Source: Oscillospiraceae bacterium (GTDB lineage Bacteria > Bacillota > Clostridia > Oscillospirales > CAG-272). From it: a stretch of 46,776 nt of DNA. The notes below the pieces were generated by a model. The model saw only the letters and a program-made list of their open reading frames with translations. It ran no database searches and was not told the origin of the DNA. The translations under genes were made by a program, and so were the position numbers. The number at the start of each line of letters is the position of its first letter. Positions within the stretch are counted from its first letter, which is position 1. The DNA lies in NCBI GenBank assembly GCA_015064965.1, contig SVRG01000005.1, positions 1 through 46,776 of the forward strand, given 5' to 3'. Positions 26,886 through 37,380 of the stretch are shown one piece after another.

Positions 26886-29324
26886 TTATTTGCCTTCTTT
26901 AACCATTCTTTCAAGATTCCAGATACGCTCTGCGTATTCGTTGATACTGCGGTCAGCGGCAAATTCACCTGCACCTGCAATATTGTTGATGGACATCTTG
27001 TTCCAGAGCTTCTGGTTGGGATAAATGGAGATAGCGCGATCGTGCTCTGCTTTGTAGGATTCAAAGTCAGCAAGGCACATATAGGGGTCCGCTACGCCGT
27101 TTGCAGAGATGAGGTAATTTGCGATATCTGCAAAGCTTTCTCCTGCAAAGCCTTGATAGAGACGGTCGATTGTGCGCTTGAGAGCTGCACTTGCGTGATA
27201 ATAATCCTGGGAGTGATAACCCTTAGTCCAGAGTTCGTCAACGCCGTCGCAGTCAAGACCAAAGATAAACATATTATCCTTGCCTGCTTCTTTGCGCATC
27301 TCAATGTTTGCACCGTCAAGGGTACCGATGGTAAGCGCACCGTTGATCATAAGCTTCATACAGCCTGTGCCGCTCGCCTCTTTACCTGCAAGGGAGATCT
27401 GTTCGCTGATTTCTGCGGAGGGAACAAGAGCTTCAGCCATGCTTACGCTGTAGTTTTCAAGGAATACAACGCGGAGCTTTTCGCGGATGATGGGATCTGC
27501 TTCAATCTCCTTGGAGATGTAGCAGATAAGCTTGATGATCTGCTTTGCCATTGCATAGCCGGGAGCGGCTTTTGCACCAAAGAGGTAAGTCTGCGGAACA
27601 ATGTCAAGATGGGGGTTCTCTTTGAGTTCAAGGTAGGTGTTGATGATGTTGAGTGCATTGAGAAGCTGGCGCTTGTACTCATGGAGACGCTTGATCTGGA
27701 CGTCAAAGATCGAGTCGGGATTGATGATTTGGCCGGATATACTCTTGAGCTTACTTGCAAAGGCAACTTTATTAGCGTGCTTGATTTCAGCAAGGCGCGC
27801 AAGAACGGTGTCATCATTTTCAAATTTGCGGAAGTCGTTGAGTGCTCTCGGGTTCTTCTTATAGTCTTCGCCGATGCATTCGTCAATGAGAGAGGTAAGA
27901 CCGGGGTTGGAATAGCAGAGCCAGCGGCGGTGAGCAATACCGTTTGTAACATTTGTGAAGCGTTCCGGATAGAGGCGGTAGAAGTCCTTGAATACAGAGT
28001 TTACAAGGATTTCGGAGTGGATCTTGGAAACACCGTTGATATGGTGGGAACCTATAACAGCGAGGTTAGCCATTCTTACTCTGCCGTTTGCAAGGATCGC
28101 AAGGCCGGAAATCTTATCCCAGTTTGCAGGGAGCTTTTCCCAGGCTTCTTTGCAGAAACGCTCGTTGATCTCTTTGATGATCATGTGCATACGGGGGAGA
28201 GTGAGTGCGAAAAGTTGTTCGTCCCATGTTTCAAGTGCTTCGGGGAGAACGGTGTGGTTTGTATAGGAAACGGTACGGCAAACGATATCCCATGCCTTAT
28301 TCCAGTCAAAACGGTGATCGTCAACGAGGATGCGCATAAGTTCGGGAATGCAAAGAGCAGGGTGGGTATCGTTAATGTGGATTGCAACCTTGTCAGGAAG
28401 GTTTTCAAGCGTGCCGTAAACCGCCATGTGGTCACGGAGAATACTCTGTACGGATGCGCTTACGAGGAAGTACTGCTGCTTTAAGCGGAGCAATTTGCCC
28501 TCAACGTGGTTGTCCGAGGGGTAAAGCACTTTGGAAATGGTTTCTGCATTTGTACTGTCAGCAAGTGCCTGCGCATACTGACCCTGGGTAAAGAGCGACA
28601 TGTTGAAGTTAACAATGTCGCGCGCCTTCCAGAGACGGAGTCTGCCAACACCTTCACTGTTCGCACCGGAAATCATCATATCATACGGAACAGCTTCGAT
28701 TTCGTCATAGTTTTCATAGCCGATTTCGCAATTGCCGTCAACCCACTTTTCGTTGATCTGACCGCCGAATTTTACTTTGAATGTGCGGTCAGTACGCGGA
28801 ACAAGCCACACATCACCGCCGGGGAGCCAGATGTCGGGAAGTTCGAGCTGATAGCCGTCAATTATCTTCTGTTTGAAAAGACCGTATTCATAGCAGATGG
28901 AAAAGCCTGTTGCCGGGTAGTCGAGAGAAGCGAGGGAGTCCATAAAGCAAGCTGCAAGACGGCCAAGACCGCCGTTGCCGAGGCCTGCATCAGGCTCAAG
29001 TTCATACAGGCTTTCGATATCAAAGCCGAGTTTTTTAAGCGCACCTTTATATGCGTCTACTACGCCGAGGTTGTGAAGGTTGGTTTTCAGAGAACGACCG
29101 AGGAGGAATTCCATGCACATATAATATACACGTTTGCCTTCAGCATTGTTTACTTTGTCTTTAAAGGTTTTGCGTTTTTCGGTAAGGATGTCCTTAACGG
29201 TCATAGCTGTCGCCTTGTACATCTGCTCGGGCGAAGCGTCTTTAGGTGTGCAGCCAAAATAGCGAGAGAGTTTAAGCTCAAGTTTTTCGGCTACAGCCTT
29301 GATTTCTGCGGGTTTGGTACTCAT
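26886..29324 (-). CDS. glgP: Glycogen/starch/alpha-glucan phosphorylase
   Basis: YYMCMEFLLGRSLKTNL, GLGNGGLGRLAACFMDSLA, IKRLHEYKRQLLNAL, SLAGKEASGTGCMKLMINGALTIGTLDGAN. Confidence 0.97.
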   Translation of the reverse strand: MSTKPAEIKAVAEKLELKLSRYFGCTPKDASPEQMYKATAMTVKDILTEKRKTFKDKVNNAEGKRVYYMCMEFLLGRSLKTNLHNLGVVDAYKGALKKLGFDIESLYELEPDAGLGNGGLGRLAACFMDSLASLDYPATGFSICYEYGLFKQKIIDGYQLELPDIWLPGGDVWLVPRTDRTFKVKFGGQINEKWVDGNCEIGYENYDEIEAVPYDMMISGANSEGVGRLRLWKARDIVNFNMSLFTQGQYAQALADSTNAETISKVLYPSDNHVEGKLLRLKQQYFLVSASVQSILRDHMAVYGTLENLPDKVAIHINDTHPALCIPELMRILVDDHRFDWNKAWDIVCRTVSYTNHTVLPEALETWDEQLFALTLPRMHMIIKEINERFCKEAWEKLPANWDKISGLAILANGRVRMANLAVIGSHHINGVSKIHSEILVNSVFKDFYRLYPERFTNVTNGIAHRRWLCYSNPGLTSLIDECIGEDYKKNPRALNDFRKFENDDTVLARLAEIKHANKVAFASKLKSISGQIINPDSIFDVQIKRLHEYKRQLLNALNIINTYLELKENPHLDIVPQTYLFGAKAAPGYAMAKQIIKLICYISKEIEADPIIREKLRVVFLENYSVSMAEALVPSAEISEQISLAGKEASGTGCMKLMINGALTIGTLDGANIEMRKEAGKDNMFIFGLDCDGVDELWTKGYHSQDYYHASAALKRTIDRLYQGFAGESFADIANYLISANGVADPYMCLADFESYKAEHDRAISIYPNQKLWNKMSINNIAGAGEFAADRSINEYAERIWNLERMVKEGK

Positions 29325-29370
29325 TTTTTGGGTATCTCCTTAAAATATAAAATGCATATTAAACAACTTT

Positions 29371-29400
29371 AGGAATTGCCGCATTTTTACGGCAATTCCT
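29371..29400 (-). other. Intercistronic 11-bp hairpin between glgA and glgP
   Basis: AGGAATTGCCG-N8-CGGCAATTCCT; no strong T-tract on the minus strand. Confidence 0.7.
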
Positions 29401-29419
29401 GGTAGTTTTATTATTAAGA

Positions 29420-30862
29420 TCAGAAAAGTTCATCGTACATCTGAAGATATTTTTCTGCAGATGCTCCCCAAGAAAAGTCGGTTTTCATAATCTTGGTTAC
29501 AAGCTTTTTGCGGCTTGCCTTGTCGCGCCAGAGTTCTATTGCAGCACCTGTACGTTCATAAAGTTCGCCGTAGTAGTAGTTTGCAAAGGTAAATCCGTTG
29601 CCGTAGATTTCGCCGTCTGCTTCGTAGTAAGGCTTAATGGAGTCATAAAGGCCACCGGTTTCACGAACTACGGGGATGGCGCCGTATCTTGAAGCAATCA
29701 TCTGCGAAAGTCCGCAGGGTTCACTCTTAGAAGGCATGAGGAAGATGTCGCACGCCGCATAAATCTTCTTTGAAGTGTCGCGGTTGTAGAGAATAAGTGC
29801 ACGCATCTTGTCGGGATGACGCTCCTCAAGAGAACGCATAAAGTCTTCATATACTTCATCGCCCATGCCGAGAACCACTATCTGAATATCGTCTTCAAGC
29901 AATTTGTCTGCTATGGGTGTGAAGAGGTCAAGTCCCTTGTGCGAAACAAGACGGGAAATGAGTGCAATCATAGGCACATCGTCGCGCACGGGGAGACCAA
30001 GTTCTTTTTGTAAAGCCTTCTTGTTAGCAGCTTTTTTGGAAAGTGCTTTGGCAGTAAAGGGAGAAGCGATTACCGGGTCGGTTTCGGGATTGTACAAGTC
30101 ATAGTCAATGCCGTTTAAGATGCCGCGAACCTTGAGGTGCTCTTTGATAAGCTGATAATGAAGTCCGTGTGCGTAGGTGGGATCCATTATTTCGGTTGCG
30201 TATCTTGGGCTAACAGTGGAAACAAGGTCGCACGATTCAATAGCCGCCTTCATAAGGTTGATGCAACCGTCATAGCACATAAGGCCGAGGTGTTCGTTGC
30301 CGAGTCCGAATGTACCGCCGAGAATATACGGATCGTATTTACCCTGGTACTCTATATTATGGATTGTAAACACGCTTCTTACTCTGTCATAACGCCAATC
30401 GTGCTGATATTTTACTTTCAGGTAAACTACAGCGAGTGCAGCCTGCCAGTCATGAGCGTGGAGCACATCGGGAACAAAGTCAATATAAGGCAGACAACTG
30501 AGCACGGCTTCGCAGAAATATGCATATCTTTCTGCATCGTCATAATGGCCGTAAAGTTTTCCTTCTCTGCCAAAATATTGCTCGTTGTCAACAAAGTAAT
30601 AGATTACGCCTTTGTATTTAAGCTTGCGTATTCCTACATAAAGCTGACGCCAGCCAAGATACACAGTGCTTTCATAAACAGTTTCCATCTGCGCGCGCCA
30701 TGTGTCGGAAACTGCTTTGTAAAGGGGCATGATAACGCGAACGTCAACGTTTTCTCCACCTGCTTTTTGAATTTCAGCAGGAAGGGAGCCCATTACGTCG
30801 CCAAGACCGCCGGTAGCAGCAAACGGAAGCGCCTCGGCGCCTACAAAAAGTATTTTTCTCAT
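29420..30862 (-). CDS. glgA: Glycogen synthase
   Basis: KILFVGAEALPFAATGGLGDVMGSLP, VFTIHNIEYQGKYD, PSKSEPCGLSQMIASRYGAIPVVRETGGL. Confidence 0.97.
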   Translation of the reverse strand: MRKILFVGAEALPFAATGGLGDVMGSLPAEIQKAGGENVDVRVIMPLYKAVSDTWRAQMETVYESTVYLGWRQLYVGIRKLKYKGVIYYFVDNEQYFGREGKLYGHYDDAERYAYFCEAVLSCLPYIDFVPDVLHAHDWQAALAVVYLKVKYQHDWRYDRVRSVFTIHNIEYQGKYDPYILGGTFGLGNEHLGLMCYDGCINLMKAAIESCDLVSTVSPRYATEIMDPTYAHGLHYQLIKEHLKVRGILNGIDYDLYNPETDPVIASPFTAKALSKKAANKKALQKELGLPVRDDVPMIALISRLVSHKGLDLFTPIADKLLEDDIQIVVLGMGDEVYEDFMRSLEERHPDKMRALILYNRDTSKKIYAACDIFLMPSKSEPCGLSQMIASRYGAIPVVRETGGLYDSIKPYYEADGEIYGNGFTFANYYYGELYERTGAAIELWRDKASRKKLVTKIMKTDFSWGASAEKYLQMYDELF

Positions 30863-31992
30863 ATTATAACTCCTTTGTCAATAAAGAAGGGGAGCGTTTC
30901 GTGTCCGGAGAGCTTTCTGCCGTCGCGGATAACGGTATTCTTGTCTGCAATCACGCAGTTGAGAGCAACATCTTTGCCGATGATGGAGTCCTGCATAACA
31001 ATGGAGTTTTTAATAACTGCACCGCGTGCAATTGTAACACCGCGGAAGATGATTGAGTTTTCAACAGTTCCTTCAATTACGCAACCGTCTGCAATGAGAG
31101 AGTTGGAAACCATTGCGCCTGCACGGTACTTGGTAGGAGCAGAGCTGCGTACCTTTGTGTAAACAGGGTGGTACGGGGTCTCAAACAGGGAAGCGCGAAC
31201 CTCCGGCTTTAGAAGGTCCATGTTAGAAGCAAAGAACGATGCAAGCGAATTTACAGTCGCGGAGTAACCCTCGAAGTTGTAGATGTAATACTCGGAGTGC
31301 ATGGTGTTTTTACCGATAATGTCATGATAAAAACTCTTATAGCCGTGAGCCATTGCATCTCTGATGATGTTGAGGAGATACAAACGCTTCATAACAAAGA
31401 TGTTCATGGATACGTTGTGATATCCGTCATCGGCAGCAGTGTGCTCGGAAATATCTTCGATTCTGCCAAGCATGTCTGCATCAATAAGAATTTCTTTGCC
31501 GATTCCTTCATCTGTCACCTTTTTGCGGTGGGTAACAATGGTGATGTCTGCGCGTGACTCGATATGGCGGTCCATTATTTTTTGATAATCAATGGTGCAT
31601 ACTCTGTCGCAGTCGGTCATAACAACATACTCTTCCTTGGAGTGCTCAATAAAATTGAGCGCGCCCTTGATAAGCTCAAGACGTGCAGTGTGAAGAGCAT
31701 CGCCTTTTGTACTGTCATAAGAAGAAATGAAAGGTGGGAGAAGCTTTATACCGCCGCTGCGGCGAGCAAGGTCCCAGTCCTTACCGGTGCCGATGTGGTC
31801 CATAAGCGACTGGTAGTTGTAGTTTGTAATAACGCCCACTTTTGTGATGTCGGAGTTGACCATGTTTGAAAGTTCAAAGTCAATCATGCGATATCTGCCG
31901 CCAAAAGGAATAGAAGCGATAGCGCGGTGGCGTGTAAGCTCCGGAACTACATAGTCATGAATATTAGAAAAAATCAATCCAATAGCATTCAT
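30859..31992 (-). CDS. glgD: Glucose-1-phosphate adenylyltransferase subunit GlgD
   Basis: MNAIGLIFSNIHDYVVPELTRHRAIASIPFGGRYRMIDFELSNMVNS; ATGA overlap with glgA. Confidence 0.95.
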   Translation of the reverse strand: MNAIGLIFSNIHDYVVPELTRHRAIASIPFGGRYRMIDFELSNMVNSDITKVGVITNYNYQSLMDHIGTGKDWDLARRSGGIKLLPPFISSYDSTKGDALHTARLELIKGALNFIEHSKEEYVVMTDCDRVCTIDYQKIMDRHIESRADITIVTHRKKVTDEGIGKEILIDADMLGRIEDISEHTAADDGYHNVSMNIFVMKRLYLLNIIRDAMAHGYKSFYHDIIGKNTMHSEYYIYNFEGYSATVNSLASFFASNMDLLKPEVRASLFETPYHPVYTKVRSSAPTKYRAGAMVSNSLIADGCVIEGTVENSIIFRGVTIARGAVIKNSIVMQDSIIGKDVALNCVIADKNTVIRDGRKLSGHETLPFFIDKGVII

Positions 31993-32005
31993 CGTCAAAT
32001 CCTCC

Positions 32006-33193
32006 TTATTCCTGAATCATAGCGCCGGCTTCAACGGTTGTACCCGCAGCAACTGTAATGCCGTTGCCGATAACCGCAATACCCTTGGCGCTTTCTTTTG
32101 ACTCGCCGACTTTAGCATCAGCTTCAACGGTAATATTCTCGTCGAGGATGGAGTAATCAACGGTTGCATCCTTGCCGATATAGGTATTTGCCATGATAAC
32201 ACTGTCTTTTACAACTGCGCCGGCTTCAACGGTTACGCCGCTTGAAAGCACAGAGTTGATAACTGTACCGTTGATCTTACAACCGTCTGTGATGATCGAG
32301 TTGAGTATCATAGCGCCCTTGCCGACAAACTGGGGAGGAGAAACGGTAGTACGCGAAAAGATTTTGCCCTTGGATTCTTCATTCATGGAGAATTCGGGGT
32401 TGTCACCCAAAAGGTCCATGTTTGCCTGCCAGAGAGAGTCAATGGTTCCAACGTCCTTCCAATATCCCTCAAATGGGAATGCAAACATTCTCTCGCCCGC
32501 ATTCAGCATATTGGGGATAATGTTTTTGCCAAAGTCGTTGGAAGAGTTTTCGTCAGCTTCATCGGCGATGAGATACTGCTCAAGTGCCTTTTTGTTAAAG
32601 ATATAGATACCCATGGATGCCTTAGTGGAATCGGGTTCCTTGGGCTTTTCGGTGAACTTGTAAATCTGACCGTCATCATGGGTGGTCAGAATACCAAAGC
32701 GGCTTGCCTCTTCAATCGGAACTTCAAGCACAGCTATGGTGCAGGCTGCATCTTTTTTCTTGTGGTAACGGAGCATTGCATCATAGTCCATACGGTAGAT
32801 GTGGTCACCCGAAAGGATGATAACATATTCCGGGTCATACTGGTTGATAAATGCGAGGTTCTGGTATATCGCATTTGCAGTACCTTTATACCAGTCAGCC
32901 TTTTTCTGTCCCTGATATGGGGGGAGAATTTTTACACCGCCGTATGTACGGTCAAGATCCCAGGGGAGACCGTTGCCTACATAGTCGTTGAGCACAAGCG
33001 GTTGATACTGGGTAAGAACACCAACGGTGTCAATACCCGAGTTGATACAGTTTGAGAGGGGGAAGTCAATAATGCGGTACTTACCGCCAAAGGTTACCGC
33101 AGGCTTTGCGGTGGACTTGGTTAGTGCGTACAAGCGAGAGCCCTGGCCGCCGGCAAGCAGCATGGCGACACATTCTTTTCTCTTCTGGTTCAT
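32006..33193 (-). CDS. glgC: Glucose-1-phosphate adenylyltransferase
   Basis: [63 protein letters not shown]. Confidence 0.97.
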   Translation of the reverse strand: MNQKRKECVAMLLAGGQGSRLYALTKSTAKPAVTFGGKYRIIDFPLSNCINSGIDTVGVLTQYQPLVLNDYVGNGLPWDLDRTYGGVKILPPYQGQKKADWYKGTANAIYQNLAFINQYDPEYVIILSGDHIYRMDYDAMLRYHKKKDAACTIAVLEVPIEEASRFGILTTHDDGQIYKFTEKPKEPDSTKASMGIYIFNKKALEQYLIADEADENSSNDFGKNIIPNMLNAGERMFAFPFEGYWKDVGTIDSLWQANMDLLGDNPEFSMNEESKGKIFSRTTVSPPQFVGKGAMILNSIITDGCKINGTVINSVLSSGVTVEAGAVVKDSVIMANTYIGKDATVDYSILDENITVEADAKVGESKESAKGIAVIGNGITVAAGTTVEAGAMIQE

Positions 33194-33252
33194 AATCCTT
33201 ACCTCCACGATTTTATATAAATTTATTATTTTGAAATATGGTGCACTGAAGT

Positions 33253-33705
33253 TTATTCAAGTTGCCCTATCTGGACATTTTTAAGTGCTTTGTTCAAAGT
33301 GTTTGCCATTTCTTTTCTCGTACAGTTGGGGCGGAGTTCAAATACTTTGTCAAGCATTACAAATCCCTTTTTTGCAACATTTTCAGTGGGTGTAAATGCA
33401 AATCCCTCACCCTCGGAGTAAAAGCCTACAAGCAAACCGAGATTTTTAATAGCTTCGCTGTATGAGCGCGCTTTCAGATAGGTCTGGATGCTTGGCGGCA
33501 TATCGTCTCTTGCGTCTTCGCTGTCGCATTTGTCAAACAGACGGTTTACAAAGTCGCAAAGCATTTCGTCCGAGTAGCCGGGCATCAACAAAAACAAGCG
33601 GTCGATCGGACGTTTGCCGTACTTCTCCGAAGGCCCGAAAGGTGCGCCATACAAGGCTTTATTTTTGTCAATATAAATATTGATAATCTTATAATCCTGT
33701 GCCAT
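33253..33705 (-). CDS. Hypothetical protein upstream of glgC, 150 aa
   Basis: Complete ORF with RBS-like CTAGGAG upstream and same orientation as the glg operon; no family recognised. Confidence 0.75.
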   Translation of the reverse strand: MAQDYKIINIYIDKNKALYGAPFGPSEKYGKRPIDRLFLLMPGYSDEMLCDFVNRLFDKCDSEDARDDMPPSIQTYLKARSYSEAIKNLGLLVGFYSEGEGFAFTPTENVAKKGFVMLDKVFELRPNCTRKEMANTLNKALKNVQIGQLE

Positions 33706-33934
33706 GATAAACTCCTAGTTAGTTTACATTATATTATAACATATATATTATATCATAAAAAGATATAAAATGTTGTAAAATTTTGAAAATATTTATGTAT
33801 CGGTTTGTTTTTATGTATAAAACTTGCAAGCGAGGGTGTTTTTTGCTGCTTTTTGCGATGTTTTTTGTTGTGCAAGCATTGTTAATGCAAAAAACGTCAA
33901 AAAATAACAAGAAAGGTGAAAATAGCAAAAAAGG

Positions 33935-33962
33935 TTGCTTTTTTGGAAATCTATGGTACAAT
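33935..33962 (+). promoter_or_regulatory. Putative promoter for AGCS symporter
   Basis: TTGCTT-16-TACAAT; lies inside the overextended ORF-track call. Confidence 0.55.
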
Positions 33963-34003
33963 ATCAATGGCTTAATGCTAAAAAACAAAAGGAAACAGTG
34001 GCT

Positions 34004-35404
34004 ATGATTGAAAAGATAGTTAATTTTATCAACAATATTTTCAGCGGACCCGCATTGACCATTCCGTTAGGGAATGTAACTCTTGAACTTTCTGTGTTAG
34101 TAATTCTACTCATTTTTATGGGCATTTACTTCACGATCGGACTTAGGTTTTTCCCGGCACGTCTTTTTCCGGAAATGCTTCGCGTTGTTACAAGCAAACA
34201 AAAGAAAAATGAAAAAGGTGCGCTTTCCGGATGGCAGGCGCTTGTAGTTTCAACAGCCACCCGTGTCGGTATGGGTAACCTTGCAGGCGTTGTTGCCGCT
34301 ATCACTGTCGGCGGAGCAGGTGCGGTATTCTGGATGTGGGTTACTGCGCTAGTAGGTGCTTCGTCTTCGTTTGTTGAGTCTGTTTTGGCTCAGAAGTATA
34401 AAGTAGAGGATCCACTCTACGGCGGTTACAAGGGCGGCCCTGCATACTATATCCATACTCTTGCTGAAAGAGTGGCACAACGCAAATTCCGTTATTCGAT
34501 AATAGCAGTGCTTTTTGCGATTTCTGCACTTATTTGCTGGAGCGGTATCAGCCAGGTTGTAGGCAACTCTGTTACCGAGGCGTTTGAAAACGCTTTCCAC
34601 ATCAAGCCCCTTTATACAATAATTGTACTTGTGGCTGTATCTGCAGTAATCGTGCTTCGCAAAAAGGCGACAGTAAAGGTGCTTGACATTGTAGTTCCGA
34701 TAATGGCGGCATGTTATTTTGTAATAACCATTTTGATTATGGTTAAAAATTTTGCGCTTATTCCCGGAGTGTTCGGCAGAATTTTTGCAGAAGCTTTCGG
34801 TATTCGCAAATTTGCCGGCGGTACTCTTGGCACCGTTGTAATGATGGGTGTTCAGCGCGGTCTTTTCTCAAATGAGGCTGGTTCCGGCTCTGCTCCCTGT
34901 GCGGCGGCAACCGCAGAAACTGATGACCCTGCAAAGATTGGTCTCACCCAGTCCCTCGGTGTATTTATTGACACTATTATTATTTGCAGCTGCACCGCAT
35001 TTATTGTACTTCTTGTCCCTGAAACTGTAACAGCAGGACTCAGCGGCATGACGCTCCTTTATAATGTTATGGTTTACCATCTCGGAGAATTTGGCGGAGT
35101 TTTCATTGCGATTACGCTTTGGCTCTTTGCTTTTTCAACATTTATCGGTGTGCTTTTCTATGCTCGCTCAAATGTTTCCTATCTGTTTGGTGACAAGATG
35201 CTTCCGCAGACATTGTTCAAGATTTTTGCACTTGCGATGCTTTTTGTAGGCGGTCTCGCTTCATATAAGCTTGTTTGGACGATTGGCGATATCGGTATCG
35301 CGCTTATGACGGTATTCAACGCCATGGCGCTCTTCCCGCTCTTTGGCGAGGCAAGGCAAATTCTTAAAGATTACGAACAAAAGAAAAAACTCAATAAGAA
35401 ATAA
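34004..35404 (+). CDS. Sodium:alanine symporter family (AGCS) protein
   Basis: STATRVGMGNLAGVVAAITVGGAGAVFWMWVTALVGASSSFVE, GVQRGLFSNEAGSGSAPCAAATAETDDPAKIGLTQSLGVFIDT. Confidence 0.95.
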   Translation: MIEKIVNFINNIFSGPALTIPLGNVTLELSVLVILLIFMGIYFTIGLRFFPARLFPEMLRVVTSKQKKNEKGALSGWQALVVSTATRVGMGNLAGVVAAITVGGAGAVFWMWVTALVGASSSFVESVLAQKYKVEDPLYGGYKGGPAYYIHTLAERVAQRKFRYSIIAVLFAISALICWSGISQVVGNSVTEAFENAFHIKPLYTIIVLVAVSAVIVLRKKATVKVLDIVVPIMAACYFVITILIMVKNFALIPGVFGRIFAEAFGIRKFAGGTLGTVVMMGVQRGLFSNEAGSGSAPCAAATAETDDPAKIGLTQSLGVFIDTIIICSCTAFIVLLVPETVTAGLSGMTLLYNVMVYHLGEFGGVFIAITLWLFAFSTFIGVLFYARSNVSYLFGDKMLPQTLFKIFALAMLFVGGLASYKLVWTIGDIGIALMTVFNAMALFPLFGEARQILKDYEQKKKLNKK

Positions 35405-35481
35405 TATGATAAGGGGATATGTGAAAACCAACATATTCCCTTGTTTTTTGTTCAAAAAATTTGGATGTTTTGCAAAGAATA

Positions 35482-35510
35482 TTGCCAGTTGGCTTTTTAA
35501 GTGTTACAAT
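35482..35510 (+). promoter_or_regulatory. Putative promoter for the sialidase-like gene
   Basis: TTGCCA-17-TACAAT. Confidence 0.55.
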
Positions 35511-35548
35511 ATTTATATATTTTTATGTCTTTATAAAGGAGAATGAAT

Positions 35549-37342
35549 ATGCGTAAATTTTCACTTATTTTAACTCTTGTTATGCTTGTTTGTTGCCTTT
35601 GCCTTTCTGCTTTTGCAGCAGAGACAGTTATGCGCTGGGATGAGGTGGTTGCCACAAACGGCGGCGGCTATCCCCGTATGGCAGAGCGTGCTGACGGAAC
35701 ATTGATTCTCACCACCGGTTCGGGTGCTAACCTGCACAGTACTGACCGTGGCGTTACTTGGACAAAGCAGAGTAAGAGCGCACTTGCAAACGCTTCTAAA
35801 AGTGCAACATTCACCACAGCAGATGGCGATACATATGAGTTTACAACTGCAGCTTCCGGCGATACCACATCACCTAGCATTACACGCGCAAATCTTCAGC
35901 CGTTTGTTGTAAGCGACGGAACAGTACTTCTTGGCTACCGTTTTCACTCTGCAACCGGTGCAAGATACACCGATGGCGATCCTTTCTATACTTCTATCCG
36001 CGTAATATCTTCTGCTGATGGTGGCGTTACATTTAATAACGATAAGAACGAAGTGGTTCTTATTGAGAATGTTGCAACGGCATCTAACGGTTATTGGGAA
36101 CCTTTCTTTGTACAGGTTGATGAAGACACCGTTTATTGCTATTATGCAGATGACTTGTCTGACGGTAATCCTGCTACCCAGAGAATTGCCTATGTAAGAT
36201 ATGATGTTTCCGACAAAACTTGGGATACAGAAAACCATCATGTTGCGATTTACCGTGGTGATGAACTCAGCACTCGTGACGGAATGCCCATGGTTACCAA
36301 GCTTATTGACGGCACCTATGCTATGGTAGTTGAGGTTCAGGACTTTGCTTCCTGGAACAAAGCTGTAATTAAAGATGGCTTTTTCGGCATCGGCGCAGAA
36401 TACACCGATTCAACATTCGTTGTAGGTCTTTCGCTTTCCGATGACGGTGTTAATTGGGACGATCCTATTCCGGTTTTTGGTCCTACCGATCTTGCTGCAG
36501 GCAATCTTTGTGCAGCTCCTTCTATTGCCACACTCCCTGACGGTAGAGTTATCATTACCTGCCAGACTGAAGAAGGATATACCGGTGAGTATGGATATAC
36601 ATATGATGACGATGGCAATAGGGTTTCTAATGCTAATACACGTGTAATGGCAGCGGCTATTTCCGATGCTCCTATCACTAAGGACACCGTTATTACCGCT
36701 ATTGATCCCAAAAATCCAAAGGCTGACGGTGCAGCAGTAGGCTTTACAAGACTTGAAGGCGTGCTTTCATTTGAAGAAAACCAGTATTGCATTTGGAATG
36801 CGGCATTTGCGTCCGGAAATGATGTCTATATTTATGGTGGTGCCGCTACCAATACATCTGACGGAAAAACAACTGATGCCAAGACTCTCATTTGGCATCT
36901 CACCGCTTTTGCAAATGCAAACGAAGCTGCAAGCCACGACGATGTAACTGCTCGCGCAGGCGACAATACGCTCGCTACCGTTTATGGCACTGCCGAAAAC
37001 GGCACAGTAACTCTCGGCGTTCCTGCAGGTGCTACTGCAAGCGACGTTCATGTTTACCGCATGGATAACGGCGTATACCTCACCGAAATGGATACTGCTG
37101 TAGCAAACGGCAAGATTACCTTTACAGATAACGGCGGTTATTACGCGGTTTCGGATACTGCACTTGTTACCTACGGCGATGCCAACGATGACGGCACTGT
37201 TTCGCTCAAGGACGTGCTTCGCATTGTAAGACAGAGCGTTAGTGCTGTTGACGGTACTGATGTTGCTGCATGTGATGTAGACAGCTCGCTTACTGTTGAC
37301 GTTCAGGATGCAATGGCTGTTATCCGCAGCATTCTCGGTTAA
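35549..37342 (+). CDS. Secreted sialidase-fold protein with C-terminal type I dockerin-like domain
   Basis: Signal peptide MRKFSLILTLVMLVCCLCLSAFA; Asp-box-like STDRGVTWT, SADGGVTFN, SDDGVNWDD; dockerin-like GDANDDGTVSLKDVLRIVRQSV...CDVDSSLTVDVQDAMAVIRSILG. Confidence 0.88.
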   Translation: MRKFSLILTLVMLVCCLCLSAFAAETVMRWDEVVATNGGGYPRMAERADGTLILTTGSGANLHSTDRGVTWTKQSKSALANASKSATFTTADGDTYEFTTAASGDTTSPSITRANLQPFVVSDGTVLLGYRFHSATGARYTDGDPFYTSIRVISSADGGVTFNNDKNEVVLIENVATASNGYWEPFFVQVDEDTVYCYYADDLSDGNPATQRIAYVRYDVSDKTWDTENHHVAIYRGDELSTRDGMPMVTKLIDGTYAMVVEVQDFASWNKAVIKDGFFGIGAEYTDSTFVVGLSLSDDGVNWDDPIPVFGPTDLAAGNLCAAPSIATLPDGRVIITCQTEEGYTGEYGYTYDDDGNRVSNANTRVMAAAISDAPITKDTVITAIDPKNPKADGAAVGFTRLEGVLSFEENQYCIWNAAFASGNDVYIYGGAATNTSDGKTTDAKTLIWHLTAFANANEAASHDDVTARAGDNTLATVYGTAENGTVTLGVPAGATASDVHVYRMDNGVYLTEMDTAVANGKITFTDNGGYYAVSDTALVTYGDANDDGTVSLKDVLRIVRQSVSAVDGTDVAACDVDSSLTVDVQDAMAVIRSILG

Positions 37343-37352
37343 TATATTCCTT

Positions 37353-37380
37353 AAAAGCAAGCCGAAAGGCTTGCTTTTTT
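37353..37380 (+). terminator. Intrinsic terminator after the sialidase-like gene
   Basis: AAAAGCAAGCC-gaaa-GGCTTGCTTTTTT. Confidence 0.87.

Noticed and set aside
27042-28484. 480-aa plus-strand ORF opposite glgP
   Set aside because: In-register antisense of a clearly recognisable glycogen phosphorylase; no domain seen.
28506-29372. 288-aa plus-strand ORF opposite glgP
   Set aside because: Antisense shadow ORF with no recognisable family.
30137-31162. 341-aa plus-strand ORF opposite glgA/glgD
   Set aside because: Spans the antisense of two confident genes; no domain features.
33783-34007. 74-aa ORF upstream of the AGCS symporter
   Set aside because: Overlaps the likely symporter promoter and runs past the symporter start; no RBS or homology evident.
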